Shown: one piece after another, positions 28,761 through 38,522 of the stretch | Layout of the letters: each line of letters opens with the position of its first letter | Numbering within the stretch: the stretch's first letter is position 1 | Assembly: GCF_026191475.2 (NCBI RefSeq) | Contig: NZ_JAOSLC020000003.1 | Coordinates: 682,001 to 746,000 of the forward strand | DNA length: 64,000 bases | Source: Polaribacter ponticola | GTDB lineage: Bacteria > Bacteroidota > Bacteroidia > Flavobacteriales > Flavobacteriaceae | Reading direction: 5' to 3' | The notes under the pieces: model-generated | Databases searched by the model: none | What the model was told of the DNA's origin: nothing | Seen by the model: only the letters and a program-made list of their open reading frames with translations | Position numbers and translations under genes: made by a program

Positions 28761-28790
28761 TAATGTTGATATTATTAACACCCAACATTA
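28761..28790. promoter_or_regulatory. Inverted repeat upstream of the phosphorylase operon
   Basis: TAATGTTG (28761-28768) and CAACATTA (28783-28790) form an 8-base inverted repeat with a 14-base spacer, 29 bases before the phosphorylase start. There is no U-run, and the spacer is long for a terminator, so an operator is possible. Confidence 0.35.
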
Positions 28791-28799
28791 ATTTATGAT

Positions 28800-30101
28800 C
28801 TATTTAAAATCAACTTTGTTTTTAGCTGATAATCTTAAAGCGTCATCAATATTAATTTTATTGAAATAATTTGCCACAAAAGCTGTTGTAACTTCTTTTT
28901 TATATGGATTTAGCTTATGGACTTCTTTTAATGCATAATACGCAGCTCTTGGATACAATTTATATGTTCCGTTTGACTTAGTTGCATCTTTTGCGCAAAC
29001 ACCAAACCATTCTTCATTCATATTATTTGTTCCTTTTTCAAAATCTAACTTATAACCTCCATTTGCCCAAGAAGAACCTTTATCATGTACGTTTAAATTT
29101 TTTGTTTGACCTAGTTTCCACCAACCATCACTAAATTGAAATGTAAATCCACCAATAGAATTATTTGCCTTTCCAAGACCTGCTGCATTTAGATAAATTT
29201 CTTTCCAATTCTCTTTCATATAATAAGCTTGCATTTTTTGATCTTCTAAATTAGTTTGCGAGTTAAATGCATCTGCTCCGAACTCTGTAAATAATATTGG
29301 CATCTTCAATTGCATTTTCACTTTAGTAAAAACATCTCCAAACGAAGCTCCTCTATACATATTTGTTCCAAAAATGTCTACATCAGGGCATTCATCAGCT
29401 ATCATATCTAGAAACAATAAATCTCCATTACAAATTGCTACTGGGTGATTTGCATCTATTAATTTCATTTGTTTAGCTGCTTCATTAAACAGCTTATACA
29501 TTGGTCTACCTCTTTCTTCTCCTAATTTTCTTTTTTGATTTTCATCATCTGGAAAGTCTTCAGTTTCTGCACCAGCCCAAAAAAGTCCATAATTATTCTC
29601 ATTCCCAAGAAGGAATAAAAGTAATCCTGGAGTATTTTTATAAGTCTTAGCCATTTGTGTAACTTCTGATAATAAAACCTTTTGAACCTCTAGGTTTCTG
29701 TAATCTGTAATAGGTGTCCAACTACCATTTAAAGCAACACCATATCTACCAAAAGAATGATTGAGCATTGTGTAAATTCCGTAATTTTCGTAGATATAAG
29801 TAATCCATTTTGGTTGTATACCTGCATAAACACGAATAGTGTTTACCCCCATGTTTTTGAGCAAAGTCATTTCTTCATCTAAAGCAAGTTTTATAAACTC
29901 ATCAGACTGTTTCCAAAGGCTATATTCAAAATTAGTTCCTACAGGAAAATAATCCCAATTCATTCCATTAATCATAAAACCTTCTCCGTTTACAACTAAC
30001 TTTATTCCTTGTGCATTGTTTAATACAGTTACTTTATGCTCTTGCTTACAAGAACCTAAAATAAATATAGCAAGCATTAACCCTAAGATAATGTTCTTCA
30101 T
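28800..30101 (-). CDS. Clan GH-A glycoside hydrolase lipoprotein, family unresolved
   Basis: Lipobox Cys18 (FILGSCKQEH). The barrel starts with FMINGMNWDYFPVGTNFEYS and NMGVNTIRVYAGIQP, typical of GH2, GH5, GH72 or GH158 clan GH-A enzymes. Acid/base candidate in LLGNENNYGLFW and nucleophile candidate in ILFTEFGADAF, spaced as in clan GH-A. I cannot fix the family. GH158 endo-beta-1,3-glucanases are the functional match expected in a beta-glucan locus, and a GH72-like transglycosylase is the other option. It lies between the susCD-GH16 terminator and the phosphorylase operon. Confidence 0.8.
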   Translation of the reverse strand: MKNIILGLMLAIFILGSCKQEHKVTVLNNAQGIKLVVNGEGFMINGMNWDYFPVGTNFEYSLWKQSDEFIKLALDEEMTLLKNMGVNTIRVYAGIQPKWITYIYENYGIYTMLNHSFGRYGVALNGSWTPITDYRNLEVQKVLLSEVTQMAKTYKNTPGLLLFLLGNENNYGLFWAGAETEDFPDDENQKRKLGEERGRPMYKLFNEAAKQMKLIDANHPVAICNGDLLFLDMIADECPDVDIFGTNMYRGASFGDVFTKVKMQLKMPILFTEFGADAFNSQTNLEDQKMQAYYMKENWKEIYLNAAGLGKANNSIGGFTFQFSDGWWKLGQTKNLNVHDKGSSWANGGYKLDFEKGTNNMNEEWFGVCAKDATKSNGTYKLYPRAAYYALKEVHKLNPYKKEVTTAFVANYFNKINIDDALRLSAKNKVDFK

Positions 30102-30146
30102 TATTAGATAAATTTATAATTATAAAATTCAGTAAAGATTATTAAA

Positions 30147-30183
30147 AATAAGATCAGGCAAGTTTAATAAACCTGACCTTATT
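30147..30183 (-). terminator. Terminator after GH16
   Basis: AATAAGATCAGG and CCTGACCTTATT form a 12-base stem with one mismatch and a 13-base loop, 25 bases past the GH16 stop. It marks the end of the susC-susD-binding protein-GH16 operon. Confidence 0.7.
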
Positions 30184-30207
30184 AGTTAATTCAAATAAAG
30201 TTACTAT

Positions 30208-31890
30208 CTATTGAAATACTTTTACATAATCTATTTCCATTGAATCTTCTGTAAATGCAGGATCAATAGTTCCTCCTAAAGAACCACCCATTGCTACATT
30301 AAGAATTAAGAAAAAATCTGCATTAAAAGGTAAGTCTGCATTATTAGTTAATTCGTAAAACTTAACATCGTCTACATAAATTTTAATTGCAGTATCGGTC
30401 CATTCTAAAGTATATAAATGAAATTCTGAAGAAGCATTTGAAACTGATGTAGTTTCGCCATAATCAGCTTTTGTTCCACTAGCAGTATCAAACCAATGAC
30501 AAGTACCTAGTGTTGTATTTTTATCAGCTCCTGTTTGTTCCATGATATCTATTTCACCAGATTGAGGCCAACCAACAGTAGGGAAATTAGAACCTAACAT
30601 CCAAATTGCTGGCCAAGTGCCTTGAGCAGCAGGTAATTTAGCTTTAACTTCTACTCTACCATAAGTAAACTTATACAATCCTTGAGATTTTAATCTTGAA
30701 GAAGTATAATTACCACTAGCATCTTTCTTTGCTGTAATTTTTAAAGAACCACCTTCAACAACTGCATTTTCAGTTTTGTAGTCTTGTAATTCTCCATTTC
30801 CCCAGCCACCTGCACCAAGGTCATTTGTCCATTTTGTAGCATCAGGAGCTCCATCTGTATTAAAATCATCTTCCCAAACTAAATTATTGTAGGTATAATT
30901 AGCTCCCTGAGTAGGCTTTGTTGATGTAAATTTATGATACCAAGCAGCGCCACTTCCCGAAGCTGGATCTTCAATAACTCTAACAATTAATTCATCATTA
31001 GTAATTGAAATAATATCGTAAGTACTTGCTCCAACATACCATCCCATAAAGCCTCCATCTGAAATTTTGAATGAAGTTCCTTTATAAGGTTCATTATTAT
31101 ACGAACCTACTGTTGCAGCTTTTGAGGTTGATGGTGCAAACGAAACATTTTTTACTCCAAACATTGTTGTAGCCACATTATCATCATGACATTGATCTCC
31201 GCCAACTCCAATATGACCAGCATAAGTACCAGGAATAAAAGCAGGTCCAATTGTTTGCTCAAAAGTTAAACCATCTGCAGTTTTAGTAAAAACAAACTCA
31301 TTATCATACATACATCCTTTTTCTGCATCCCAAGCTTTAATACCATTCCACCATGCTTCGTAAGCAAATTCTCCATTTCCATAATCATCTTCCACTGGTC
31401 CTAAACCAACATGAACATCTTTGTCTGCTTGCCAATACCATTTTTTACTATCTCCAATATTAGAACCACTTAAAAAATTTTCTGAATCTGGGTCTGAAAA
31501 AGCACTATATACTTCAATATTAATTGAAGCTGTAGAAGAAGCTCCACCTGTACCATTAGCTTTAACCACAACAGTATAAGTGTTTATACCAGATTTAGAT
31601 AAAACTTTGTTATTATATATACCAGAAGGTCCATTATCAGTATCAACAACTCCATCAAAATAATACACAAAAGAAGAGGCATTAGTAGCTGAAGCTGTAA
31701 AATTTACTTTTCCACTACCATCACCATATACTAAAGCAGGATCATTAACATCTTGCCCAACAATTTCTGCAGTGATTACTATATTTGAAGGAGTTACAAT
31801 ATCTCCAAAACTACTATCATTTTCCTGACATCCGTAAAAGGCTATCAACATAGAAAATAATACTATATAAATATTTTTAAAATTTTTCAT
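30208..31890 (-). CDS. GH16 endo-beta-1,3-glucanase (laminarinase) lipoprotein
   Basis: Lipobox Cys21 (LIAFYGCQEND). A PKD-like domain lies at about 35-128. A domain I do not recognise lies at about 135-325 (KKWYWQADKDVHVGLGP, GDQCHDDNVATTMFG). The GH16 domain covers about 335-560 with WGNGELQDY and the catalytic box GEIDIMEQTG (Glu446, Asp448, Glu451), as in laminarinases. It should cut laminarin at the cell surface. Fourth gene of the operon led by susC, 18 bases after the binding-protein gene. Confidence 0.93.
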   Translation of the reverse strand: MKNFKNIYIVLFSMLIAFYGCQENDSSFGDIVTPSNIVITAEIVGQDVNDPALVYGDGSGKVNFTASATNASSFVYYFDGVVDTDNGPSGIYNNKVLSKSGINTYTVVVKANGTGGASSTASINIEVYSAFSDPDSENFLSGSNIGDSKKWYWQADKDVHVGLGPVEDDYGNGEFAYEAWWNGIKAWDAEKGCMYDNEFVFTKTADGLTFEQTIGPAFIPGTYAGHIGVGGDQCHDDNVATTMFGVKNVSFAPSTSKAATVGSYNNEPYKGTSFKISDGGFMGWYVGASTYDIISITNDELIVRVIEDPASGSGAAWYHKFTSTKPTQGANYTYNNLVWEDDFNTDGAPDATKWTNDLGAGGWGNGELQDYKTENAVVEGGSLKITAKKDASGNYTSSRLKSQGLYKFTYGRVEVKAKLPAAQGTWPAIWMLGSNFPTVGWPQSGEIDIMEQTGADKNTTLGTCHWFDTASGTKADYGETTSVSNASSEFHLYTLEWTDTAIKIYVDDVKFYELTNNADLPFNADFFLILNVAMGGSLGGTIDPAFTEDSMEIDYVKVFQ

Positions 31891-31908
31891 ATTATAAAAC
31901 TTTATTTA

Positions 31909-33945
31909 TTAATTAGTTAATGCTAATTCATCATAATAATAGATAGAATCATCACCTGAAACATCCCAATCAAAGAAAATTACAATTCTATCATAAGTAA
32001 TTGCTGGTAAAGCACTAGATATATCAAAAGTTAACTCTTCCCAAGCATTTGCTGTTGTAGTAACTGCATCTACTTCTACAAATTGAGTATTATCTGCTGC
32101 ATTTTCTATTTTAAACCTCACAGTAATTCCAGACTTTGGAGAATAGGTTTTAACAACTACTTTACCATAATTTGCAACATCTAAAGAAGACGGCATATCA
32201 AAAAATGCACCTGCCCAAGTTTCAGAACCGCTACTTTTAACAAATTTAGCAACCATACTCGTTGTATTAGCTCCAGAAGTATCTGGATTTACAACAATTT
32301 CTATGGGTGCCATATTTCCAAAATCTGTAAATGCAGGAGCTGTTCCTTCAAAATCTTGAAATAATACTGGAGTTGCTGCACCAACATCATTTACTAAAGT
32401 AATCTCATCATAATAATATACAGAATCATCACCTGAAACATCCCAATCAAAGAAAATTACAATTCTATCATAAGTTACTCCTGGCGCTGCACTAGACATA
32501 TCAAAAGTTAACTCTTCCCACTCATTAGTTTTAGATGCTGTTGCATCAACTTCTACAAACTGTGTATTATCTGCTGAATTTTCTACTTTAAATCTTACAG
32601 TAATTCCAGCTTTTGGAGACCATGTTTTAACAGTCATTTTATTATTGTTTGCAAAATCTAACGAAGTAGGAATATCAAAAAATGCACCTGCCCAAGTTTC
32701 AGAACCATTTGATTTAACAAATTTTGCAACATTACTTGTTGTATTTAAACCAGATACATCTGGGTTAGCAACTACTTCTATTGGCGCCATGTTTCCAAAA
32801 TCTGTAAACGTAGGAGCAGTTCCTTCAAAACCCTCTACAACAGTAGATACACTACCTGAAGGAGCTTTATAGAAATATAAGTTATCTATAAAAACTGAAC
32901 CTGAACCAACAAATTTAAATTGATGTAAATCGTTAACAGATAAACCTTGATCTGTAAAATCTGAAATAGGTATATCTATACTTGTCCAAGCATCTTTAGT
33001 TAATGTTGATTTTACTAATTTTTCTCCACTAGCAATACTAATTAAAAAAGTTTCAAGCTCTGTAGCATCTGCAGTCCAAACATCTAAGTGTAAATATTCC
33101 ATTGTAGAAACATCTTGAGTAGACCCTATTTGAATACCTTGATAGTTTAAATTACTATATTGAATTATTGCATCTCCATTTAAATCGAAAGGTGTATAAA
33201 TAGTAGATTGCCCCCAATTTGGGTTAAAATCTGTACCCGCAACATCTGTATAAGAATCACTAAAAATAGAAATTACATCTGTATCGTTTCTAGATGGAGC
33301 TGCTGCTGCTGAAGCAATTGGTGCTAAAATTTCTGTTACTTCAAAATCTGCTGTGAATTCTGTTGTTTCAATAGCACCACCTTTTGCAATTACTTTATAA
33401 GTATAAATTCCTGCATTTGCATAAGCATAAGAAATTGATTCTCCAATATTACCAGACATTACTGGTTGAGTAACGCCATCTTCTCCTGAATAAAACTCAA
33501 AAGTAACAGCAAAATCTGCATCGGCTAAAACATTAACTTGTTTTGATATTGCTGCATCATTATTTATAGTTACAACTAAATTTTGAGGAGCTTTAAAAGA
33601 AACAAATAAATCTTGTGTTGCTTCTGCAGTATCCCCATTAGTATTGTATGCTACAACTTTTACTTGATAAGTTCCTTCTGCATATTTATGCTGAATATTC
33701 TTACCAGATTCTACATTTTCTGGAGTTGTAGTTGCATCTCCAAAATAAACATCAAATGAAATAGCTCCATCTGCTGTTGGTGTAATTGTTACCAAACCTG
33801 TATTATCTTGCGTAATATTATATATTGCAGAAACATTTGAAGGTACTGATACTGTGTCTAAAAAATCTAAACTTCTTTCGTCTGTACAAGCAATTATTAC
33901 AAAAAGTATAAGTAATGCTTTATAAATTGTTTTTATTTTTTTCAT
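31909..33945 (-). CDS. Multimodular surface glycan-binding lipoprotein (SGBP-B/SusE-like position)
   Basis: Lipobox Cys20 (FVIIACTDER). Two PKD-like domains cover about 38-115 and 118-205; module B covers about 222-360 (ISIFSDSYTDV, NPNWGQSTIY, VFIDNLYFYK); two module-A copies follow at about 368-520 and 528-678 (FTDFGNMAPIE, NPD-SG-NTT, WAGAFFD, VIFFDWDVSGDD). No catalytic domain is present. The position right after susD is where surface glycan-binding proteins lie in such loci. Modules A and B are shared with the secreted protein at 15588, in opposite order. It should hold laminarin at the surface. Confidence 0.87.
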   Translation of the reverse strand: MKKIKTIYKALLILFVIIACTDERSLDFLDTVSVPSNVSAIYNITQDNTGLVTITPTADGAISFDVYFGDATTTPENVESGKNIQHKYAEGTYQVKVVAYNTNGDTAEATQDLFVSFKAPQNLVVTINNDAAISKQVNVLADADFAVTFEFYSGEDGVTQPVMSGNIGESISYAYANAGIYTYKVIAKGGAIETTEFTADFEVTEILAPIASAAAAPSRNDTDVISIFSDSYTDVAGTDFNPNWGQSTIYTPFDLNGDAIIQYSNLNYQGIQIGSTQDVSTMEYLHLDVWTADATELETFLISIASGEKLVKSTLTKDAWTSIDIPISDFTDQGLSVNDLHQFKFVGSGSVFIDNLYFYKAPSGSVSTVVEGFEGTAPTFTDFGNMAPIEVVANPDVSGLNTTSNVAKFVKSNGSETWAGAFFDIPTSLDFANNNKMTVKTWSPKAGITVRFKVENSADNTQFVEVDATASKTNEWEELTFDMSSAAPGVTYDRIVIFFDWDVSGDDSVYYYDEITLVNDVGAATPVLFQDFEGTAPAFTDFGNMAPIEIVVNPDTSGANTTSMVAKFVKSSGSETWAGAFFDMPSSLDVANYGKVVVKTYSPKSGITVRFKIENAADNTQFVEVDAVTTTANAWEELTFDISSALPAITYDRIVIFFDWDVSGDDSIYYYDELALTN
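31940..32840 (-). repeat. Two tandem copies of module A (period 477 bp)
   Basis: The landmark CACCTGAAACATCCCAATCA occurs at 31953 and 32430, 477 bases or 159 codons apart. The copies are similar but less identical than the 516-base repeats at 15840, so this duplication is older. Confidence 0.85.
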
Positions 33946-33956
33946 ATTTCTATGTT

Positions 33957-35438
33957 TTAGTAATTAGAATTTTGTGACCAATTACCTTGAGAAAATTGAA
34001 TTTCTTCTAATGGAATTGGGAATACTTCGTTTTTACCAGATGTAAAACCAGTAATTTGAGTACCTCTGCCAGTTCTTACTAAATCGAAAAACTGATGCCC
34101 TTCTCCAACTAGTTCAACTCTTCGTTCATGATAAATTGCACTTGTTAAATTAGAACCAGAAGAAGTAACATCGTTCGCTGCTCCAAAAGCTCTTGCTCTT
34201 ACCCTATTTAAATACACTTTAGCAATACCATCATCTGGATTTGATCTTCTATTAAAAGCTTCTGCTGCCATTAATAATACATCTGCAAAACGAATTGCCC
34301 TGTAATTATTAGGATTTGTAAGATTTAAATCTCCAGCTGCCTCTGTGCTTCTTTTTCTTGGAATGTATTTTCTATTGAAAAAACCTGTATGCTCGTATCC
34401 TGTTGTAAAAGATGCTCCTGTAGAAGCTGCCCAAGCATCAATATCTAAAATAGCTACATCTTTACGGTTATCTCCCGGCTCAAACTCATCTACCATTTCT
34501 TGAGTTGGTACATTAAAACTAAAGCCTGATGTAAATAAATCTCCGTCATAACCTCTAACTCCTTGGAAACCTACTGCTACATTACCTTCACTACACTGTA
34601 AACACCCAAATCCTGCTCCTTGAATATCTGTATACTGAACTTCGAATACTGATTCTACTCCATTTTCACCAGCATCTTCAAATATTGAATTGTAATCAGT
34701 TACTAAATCATAAGGTCCAAAATCAATTAAATTTTTAAGTACAGTTGAAGCTTCTTGAAATTTATCTTGATATAAATAGACTTTACCTAATAATGCTTCT
34801 GCAGAACCTTTTGTTGCTCTACCAACTTGTGGTGCTACATAAGTAAGGTTTGCTACTGCGTATTTTAAATCTGCTTCTATTAAAGCGTAAACTTCTGCTT
34901 TTGGAGATCTTGGTATTGATTTTTCATCACCAAAAACGAAACGTCCTTCTGGTTTAATAGGAATATCTCCAAACCATTTTACTAATTCAAAATTATAATA
35001 TGCTCTTAAAAAACGTGCTTCTGCAATGATAACTTCTTTACCTACAAAATCTGTTTTATCTTGAAATTCGATAATGTAAGCAGCTCTATTTACACCACCA
35101 AACATCCAACTCCATAGGTTTTGAAGTTGCGAATTTACTGGTGAATGGGTCATATCATCTACTTGTTGGTATCCTGGAACATCAGTTGCACTTTCTCCAC
35201 CACATAATGTGTTGTTTGATGCAATTTCTCCCATTAAAACATTTATAAATGTAGATTGCAAAGGATCGTATGCTGCAACAAGTGCATTATAATAATCTGT
35301 TTCTGAATTAAAGAACGATTCTGTATCTATTGCGTAGATTTTTGAATTATCTAAATATTCATCTGCACAAGAGTTTAACAACAACATACTTGCTACAAAG
35401 ATGAATCCTAATTTTATTTTTTGATTATATCTTTTCAT
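33957..35438 (-). CDS. susD: SusD/RagB-like outer-membrane glycan-binding lipoprotein
   Basis: Lipobox Cys23 (LLLNSCADEYLDN). Typical SusD features: TPR-like helices with EARFLRAYYNFELVKWFGDIP, RATKGSAEALLGKVYLY, RFADVLLMAAEAFNR and the closing YHERRVELVGEGHQFFDLVR. SusD caps the SusC channel and captures oligosaccharides. It follows susC by 10 bases and precedes the multimodular binding protein. The surrounding glycosidases point to a beta-1,3-glucan ligand. Confidence 0.95.
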   Translation of the reverse strand: MKRYNQKIKLGFIFVASMLLLNSCADEYLDNSKIYAIDTESFFNSETDYYNALVAAYDPLQSTFINVLMGEIASNNTLCGGESATDVPGYQQVDDMTHSPVNSQLQNLWSWMFGGVNRAAYIIEFQDKTDFVGKEVIIAEARFLRAYYNFELVKWFGDIPIKPEGRFVFGDEKSIPRSPKAEVYALIEADLKYAVANLTYVAPQVGRATKGSAEALLGKVYLYQDKFQEASTVLKNLIDFGPYDLVTDYNSIFEDAGENGVESVFEVQYTDIQGAGFGCLQCSEGNVAVGFQGVRGYDGDLFTSGFSFNVPTQEMVDEFEPGDNRKDVAILDIDAWAASTGASFTTGYEHTGFFNRKYIPRKRSTEAAGDLNLTNPNNYRAIRFADVLLMAAEAFNRRSNPDDGIAKVYLNRVRARAFGAANDVTSSGSNLTSAIYHERRVELVGEGHQFFDLVRTGRGTQITGFTSGKNEVFPIPLEEIQFSQGNWSQNSNY

Positions 35439-35448
35439 CTTTTATTTT

Positions 35449-38400
35449 TTAAAATTCAACATTTAAACCTAAAATAAACTGTCTTGCGGATGGGTAATTA
35501 CCAGAGTCTATACCTGCTCCTATTGCTCCACCGTTAATTGTAGGATCATAACCAGAATAATCTGTAATAGTAAAAACATTATTTACAGTTGTATATAATC
35601 TTAATTTAGATAAACCTACTTTTTCTAAAACATCTGTTGAGAAATTATACCCAACTTGTACATTTTGCATTCTTATGAATGAACCATCTTCTACAAAAAA
35701 ATCTGAGAACAATTTATTATTTGTAGCGTCATTTGTTAACCTTGGCACAGAGTTACTTGTTCCTGCTCCTGTCCATCTATCTAAATAATAAGCTGGCTTG
35801 TTAACATTAGGTAAAAAACGTTCGTAATTTCTTACAATCTCTTTTCCCAATTCTGAATATAAATAAGTACTAAAGTCCCAATTTTTGTATTTTGCTGATA
35901 TATTGAATCCCATATAGAAATCTGCTTGAGGTTTTCCTATGTTTGTTCTATCATCAAAATCTACAACACCATCTCCGTTTACATCTTTATATCTAATATC
36001 TCCTGGTGCAGTAATACTAGCACCTAAATCTGATTGAGAAGGGTGCGCATCTACTTCTGCTTGTGTTTGAAAAATACCATCTGTTTGTAATCCGTAGAAA
36101 TAACCTATTGGTTGCCCTACTTCCATTCTAGACGGAGGTAAATTACCAATTGCAAAATCACCACCTCTAACTATTGCATCATCTAATACTTCTGTAACAT
36201 TATTCTTTACATAAGTAACGTTGTAAGATAAGTTTAAAGATGCATTATCAGATTCATAAGCCGTATAACCAATTGCTAATTCTGCACCTGTATTTTTAGA
36301 TGTACCAGCATTTACTGTTGGACTTGAGCTTCCTGGAGAAGCAATACCTAACAAACCTGATACTGGAAAATCTTGAATTAATAAATCTTTTCTTGTTTCT
36401 TCAAAATAATCTGCAACTATAGTTAATTTATCATCAAAGAAATTAATATCTAAACCAATATCTAATTTTTCTGCTGTTTCCCATGTTGCAATTGCATTTG
36501 AAAGTCTACCTTGAGCTTCACCAGAAACTAAAGCACCATCAAAAACATATTCTGCTTCACCATTTAATAATGATCTATATAAATTGTCTCCAACTAGGTT
36601 ACCTAAAGTACCATAACTTGCTCTTAATTTTAAAAAGCTAATAGTTTCATTATCTTTTAAGAAATCTTCTTCTGATGCTTTCCAACCTGTAGTTACAGAC
36701 CAAAAGTTATCAATTCTTTGATCTGCAGCAAAAACTGATGCCCCATCTCTTCTTAATAAACCAGAAAATAAATATTTACCTTTATAATCATATTGAACTC
36801 TTCCGAAATAAGAAGTAAGTCTAACATCTCCATTACCTGTATTTAAACTTCTCTGTAAACTTTGAGAGTTTGTTAAACTAATATCTGCAAATTCATAAGA
36901 ATTGTTAGGTACATCAAAACCTGTAGTATAAATACCGTCAAATAAATCATTCTGAACACTAGTTCCTAGCGTAAAAGCAGTATTATGATTTTCTCCAAAA
37001 GTTTTTTCATAAGTTGCAAACGTTTCCCAATTTACTCTTGTAGAAGTAGCTTTAAATTGATAAACAGAACTTTGTGTTTGATTATATACTTTAGAGTTTC
37101 CGTAGCTCTGAATTGGCGTAAAACTTCTTTGTTTTTCGTTATAAATTTTATATCCTAGACGAGATGTTACTGTTAAACCATCTATAGGTTTGTAACTTAA
37201 TTTAAAGTTACCTTCTAATCCGTTTCCATTATTCTCTCCAAAAGTATTTTTTAATAATGATAAAGGATTTACAACTTCAATTCCTAAAAAGTTAGTTGCA
37301 TCATCTTCATTAACTCCAAAAGTAGGAGCATAATTTAATCCATTAAATAATAATGAACCTGTAAAACTTTGTGAAGCGCTTGTATAATAGTTAGCAATTA
37401 CAGAAAAATTTAGTTTATCACTAATATCAACACCTAAATTCATTTTGATATTATTTCTAATAAAATTAGATTTCTCTTTTGCAATAATACCATCTTGCTC
37501 TGTTCGAGAAGCACTAATAAAATATTTTACATTTTCTCCACCACCAGATAAACTAATATTATGATTAATTAAAAAAGCATCGTTAAATAATTGATCTTGC
37601 CAATCTGTACCTCTACCTAGCGAAGATACATTTGTAAACGGTAAAGATTGCCCACTTGCCGAATACGCCTCATTTAAAACCAATGCATACTCAGTAGCAT
37701 TTAAATAATCTAATCTACGAGTAGTTTGCTGTATTGCTGCATAAGTATCGTATTTAACTGTAGGAACTTTGTTCTTTTTACCAATTTTAGTAGTTACCAA
37801 AACTACACCATTTGCTCCTTTTATACCATATATTGCAGCTTGTGCATCTTTTAATACGGTAATAGATTCAATATCGTTTGGATTAATACTATTTAAATCC
37901 CCTTCATAACCATCTACAATTGTTAAAGGTTGATTATTTGTATTTGAACTTACCCCTCTTATTAAGATATTAGCTTTAGCACCTGGAGCTCCAGATGATA
38001 AATTTACCGCTACACCTGAAGTTGTACCTTGTAAAGCTGTTGTTGCATCTATAGGTTTTAAAGCTTCTAAAGTTTTTTCACCAACTAAAGAAACAGAACC
38101 CGTAACATCTTTTCTTTTTTGTTTACCATAACCTACAACTACTATTTCATCTAATGACTCAGCAGACTCTTCTAATGAAACATTAATTTCAGAAAAACTA
38201 ACTGTAACTTCTTTAGTTTTCATACCTAAATAGTTAAAAACTAAAATAGCACCTTTTTTTACATTTGATAAATTGTAAATACCATCAAAATCAGTTTCGG
38301 TACCTGTTGTAGTACCTTTAACAACAACACTAACTCCTGGCAAAGTATCACCGGTAGTTGCGTCTTTTACAACTCCTTTTACATTTATTGTTTGAGCTGT

Positions 38401-38451
38401 AAAGCAAAAACTTGCAAACATAAATAGCAGTAATGTAATCTTTTTTCTCAT
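35449..38451 (-). CDS. susC: SusC/RagA-like TonB-dependent transporter
   Basis: Signal peptide about 1-19 (ending CFTAQ), carboxypeptidase-D-like regulatory domain (VKGVVKDATTGDTLPGVSV), TonB box and plug (DEIVVVGYGKQKRKDVTGSV; ALQGTTSGVAVNLSSGAPG), then a beta-barrel ending in RQFILGLNVEF with a terminal Phe for BAM insertion. 1000 residues is usual. It imports oligosaccharides with energy from TonB. First gene of the susC-susD-binding protein-GH16 operon. The regulator gene lies upstream on the same strand, separated by a 202-base control region. Confidence 0.95.
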   Translation of the reverse strand: MRKKITLLLFMFASFCFTAQTINVKGVVKDATTGDTLPGVSVVVKGTTTGTETDFDGIYNLSNVKKGAILVFNYLGMKTKEVTVSFSEINVSLEESAESLDEIVVVGYGKQKRKDVTGSVSLVGEKTLEALKPIDATTALQGTTSGVAVNLSSGAPGAKANILIRGVSSNTNNQPLTIVDGYEGDLNSINPNDIESITVLKDAQAAIYGIKGANGVVLVTTKIGKKNKVPTVKYDTYAAIQQTTRRLDYLNATEYALVLNEAYSASGQSLPFTNVSSLGRGTDWQDQLFNDAFLINHNISLSGGGENVKYFISASRTEQDGIIAKEKSNFIRNNIKMNLGVDISDKLNFSVIANYYTSASQSFTGSLLFNGLNYAPTFGVNEDDATNFLGIEVVNPLSLLKNTFGENNGNGLEGNFKLSYKPIDGLTVTSRLGYKIYNEKQRSFTPIQSYGNSKVYNQTQSSVYQFKATSTRVNWETFATYEKTFGENHNTAFTLGTSVQNDLFDGIYTTGFDVPNNSYEFADISLTNSQSLQRSLNTGNGDVRLTSYFGRVQYDYKGKYLFSGLLRRDGASVFAADQRIDNFWSVTTGWKASEEDFLKDNETISFLKLRASYGTLGNLVGDNLYRSLLNGEAEYVFDGALVSGEAQGRLSNAIATWETAEKLDIGLDINFFDDKLTIVADYFEETRKDLLIQDFPVSGLLGIASPGSSSPTVNAGTSKNTGAELAIGYTAYESDNASLNLSYNVTYVKNNVTEVLDDAIVRGGDFAIGNLPPSRMEVGQPIGYFYGLQTDGIFQTQAEVDAHPSQSDLGASITAPGDIRYKDVNGDGVVDFDDRTNIGKPQADFYMGFNISAKYKNWDFSTYLYSELGKEIVRNYERFLPNVNKPAYYLDRWTGAGTSNSVPRLTNDATNNKLFSDFFVEDGSFIRMQNVQVGYNFSTDVLEKVGLSKLRLYTTVNNVFTITDYSGYDPTINGGAIGAGIDSGNYPSARQFILGLNVEF

Positions 38452-38522
38452 AAATTATGTTTTAATTAATATTATTGTAAAACTAAGGTACATTTATTAG
38501 TAAATCACTAAAAAGCACCTCA

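Noticed and set aside
28761-28790. Inverted repeat as a terminator of the clan GH-A gene
   Set aside because: Only 8 paired bases, a 14-base loop and no U-run; kept only as a weak operator candidate.
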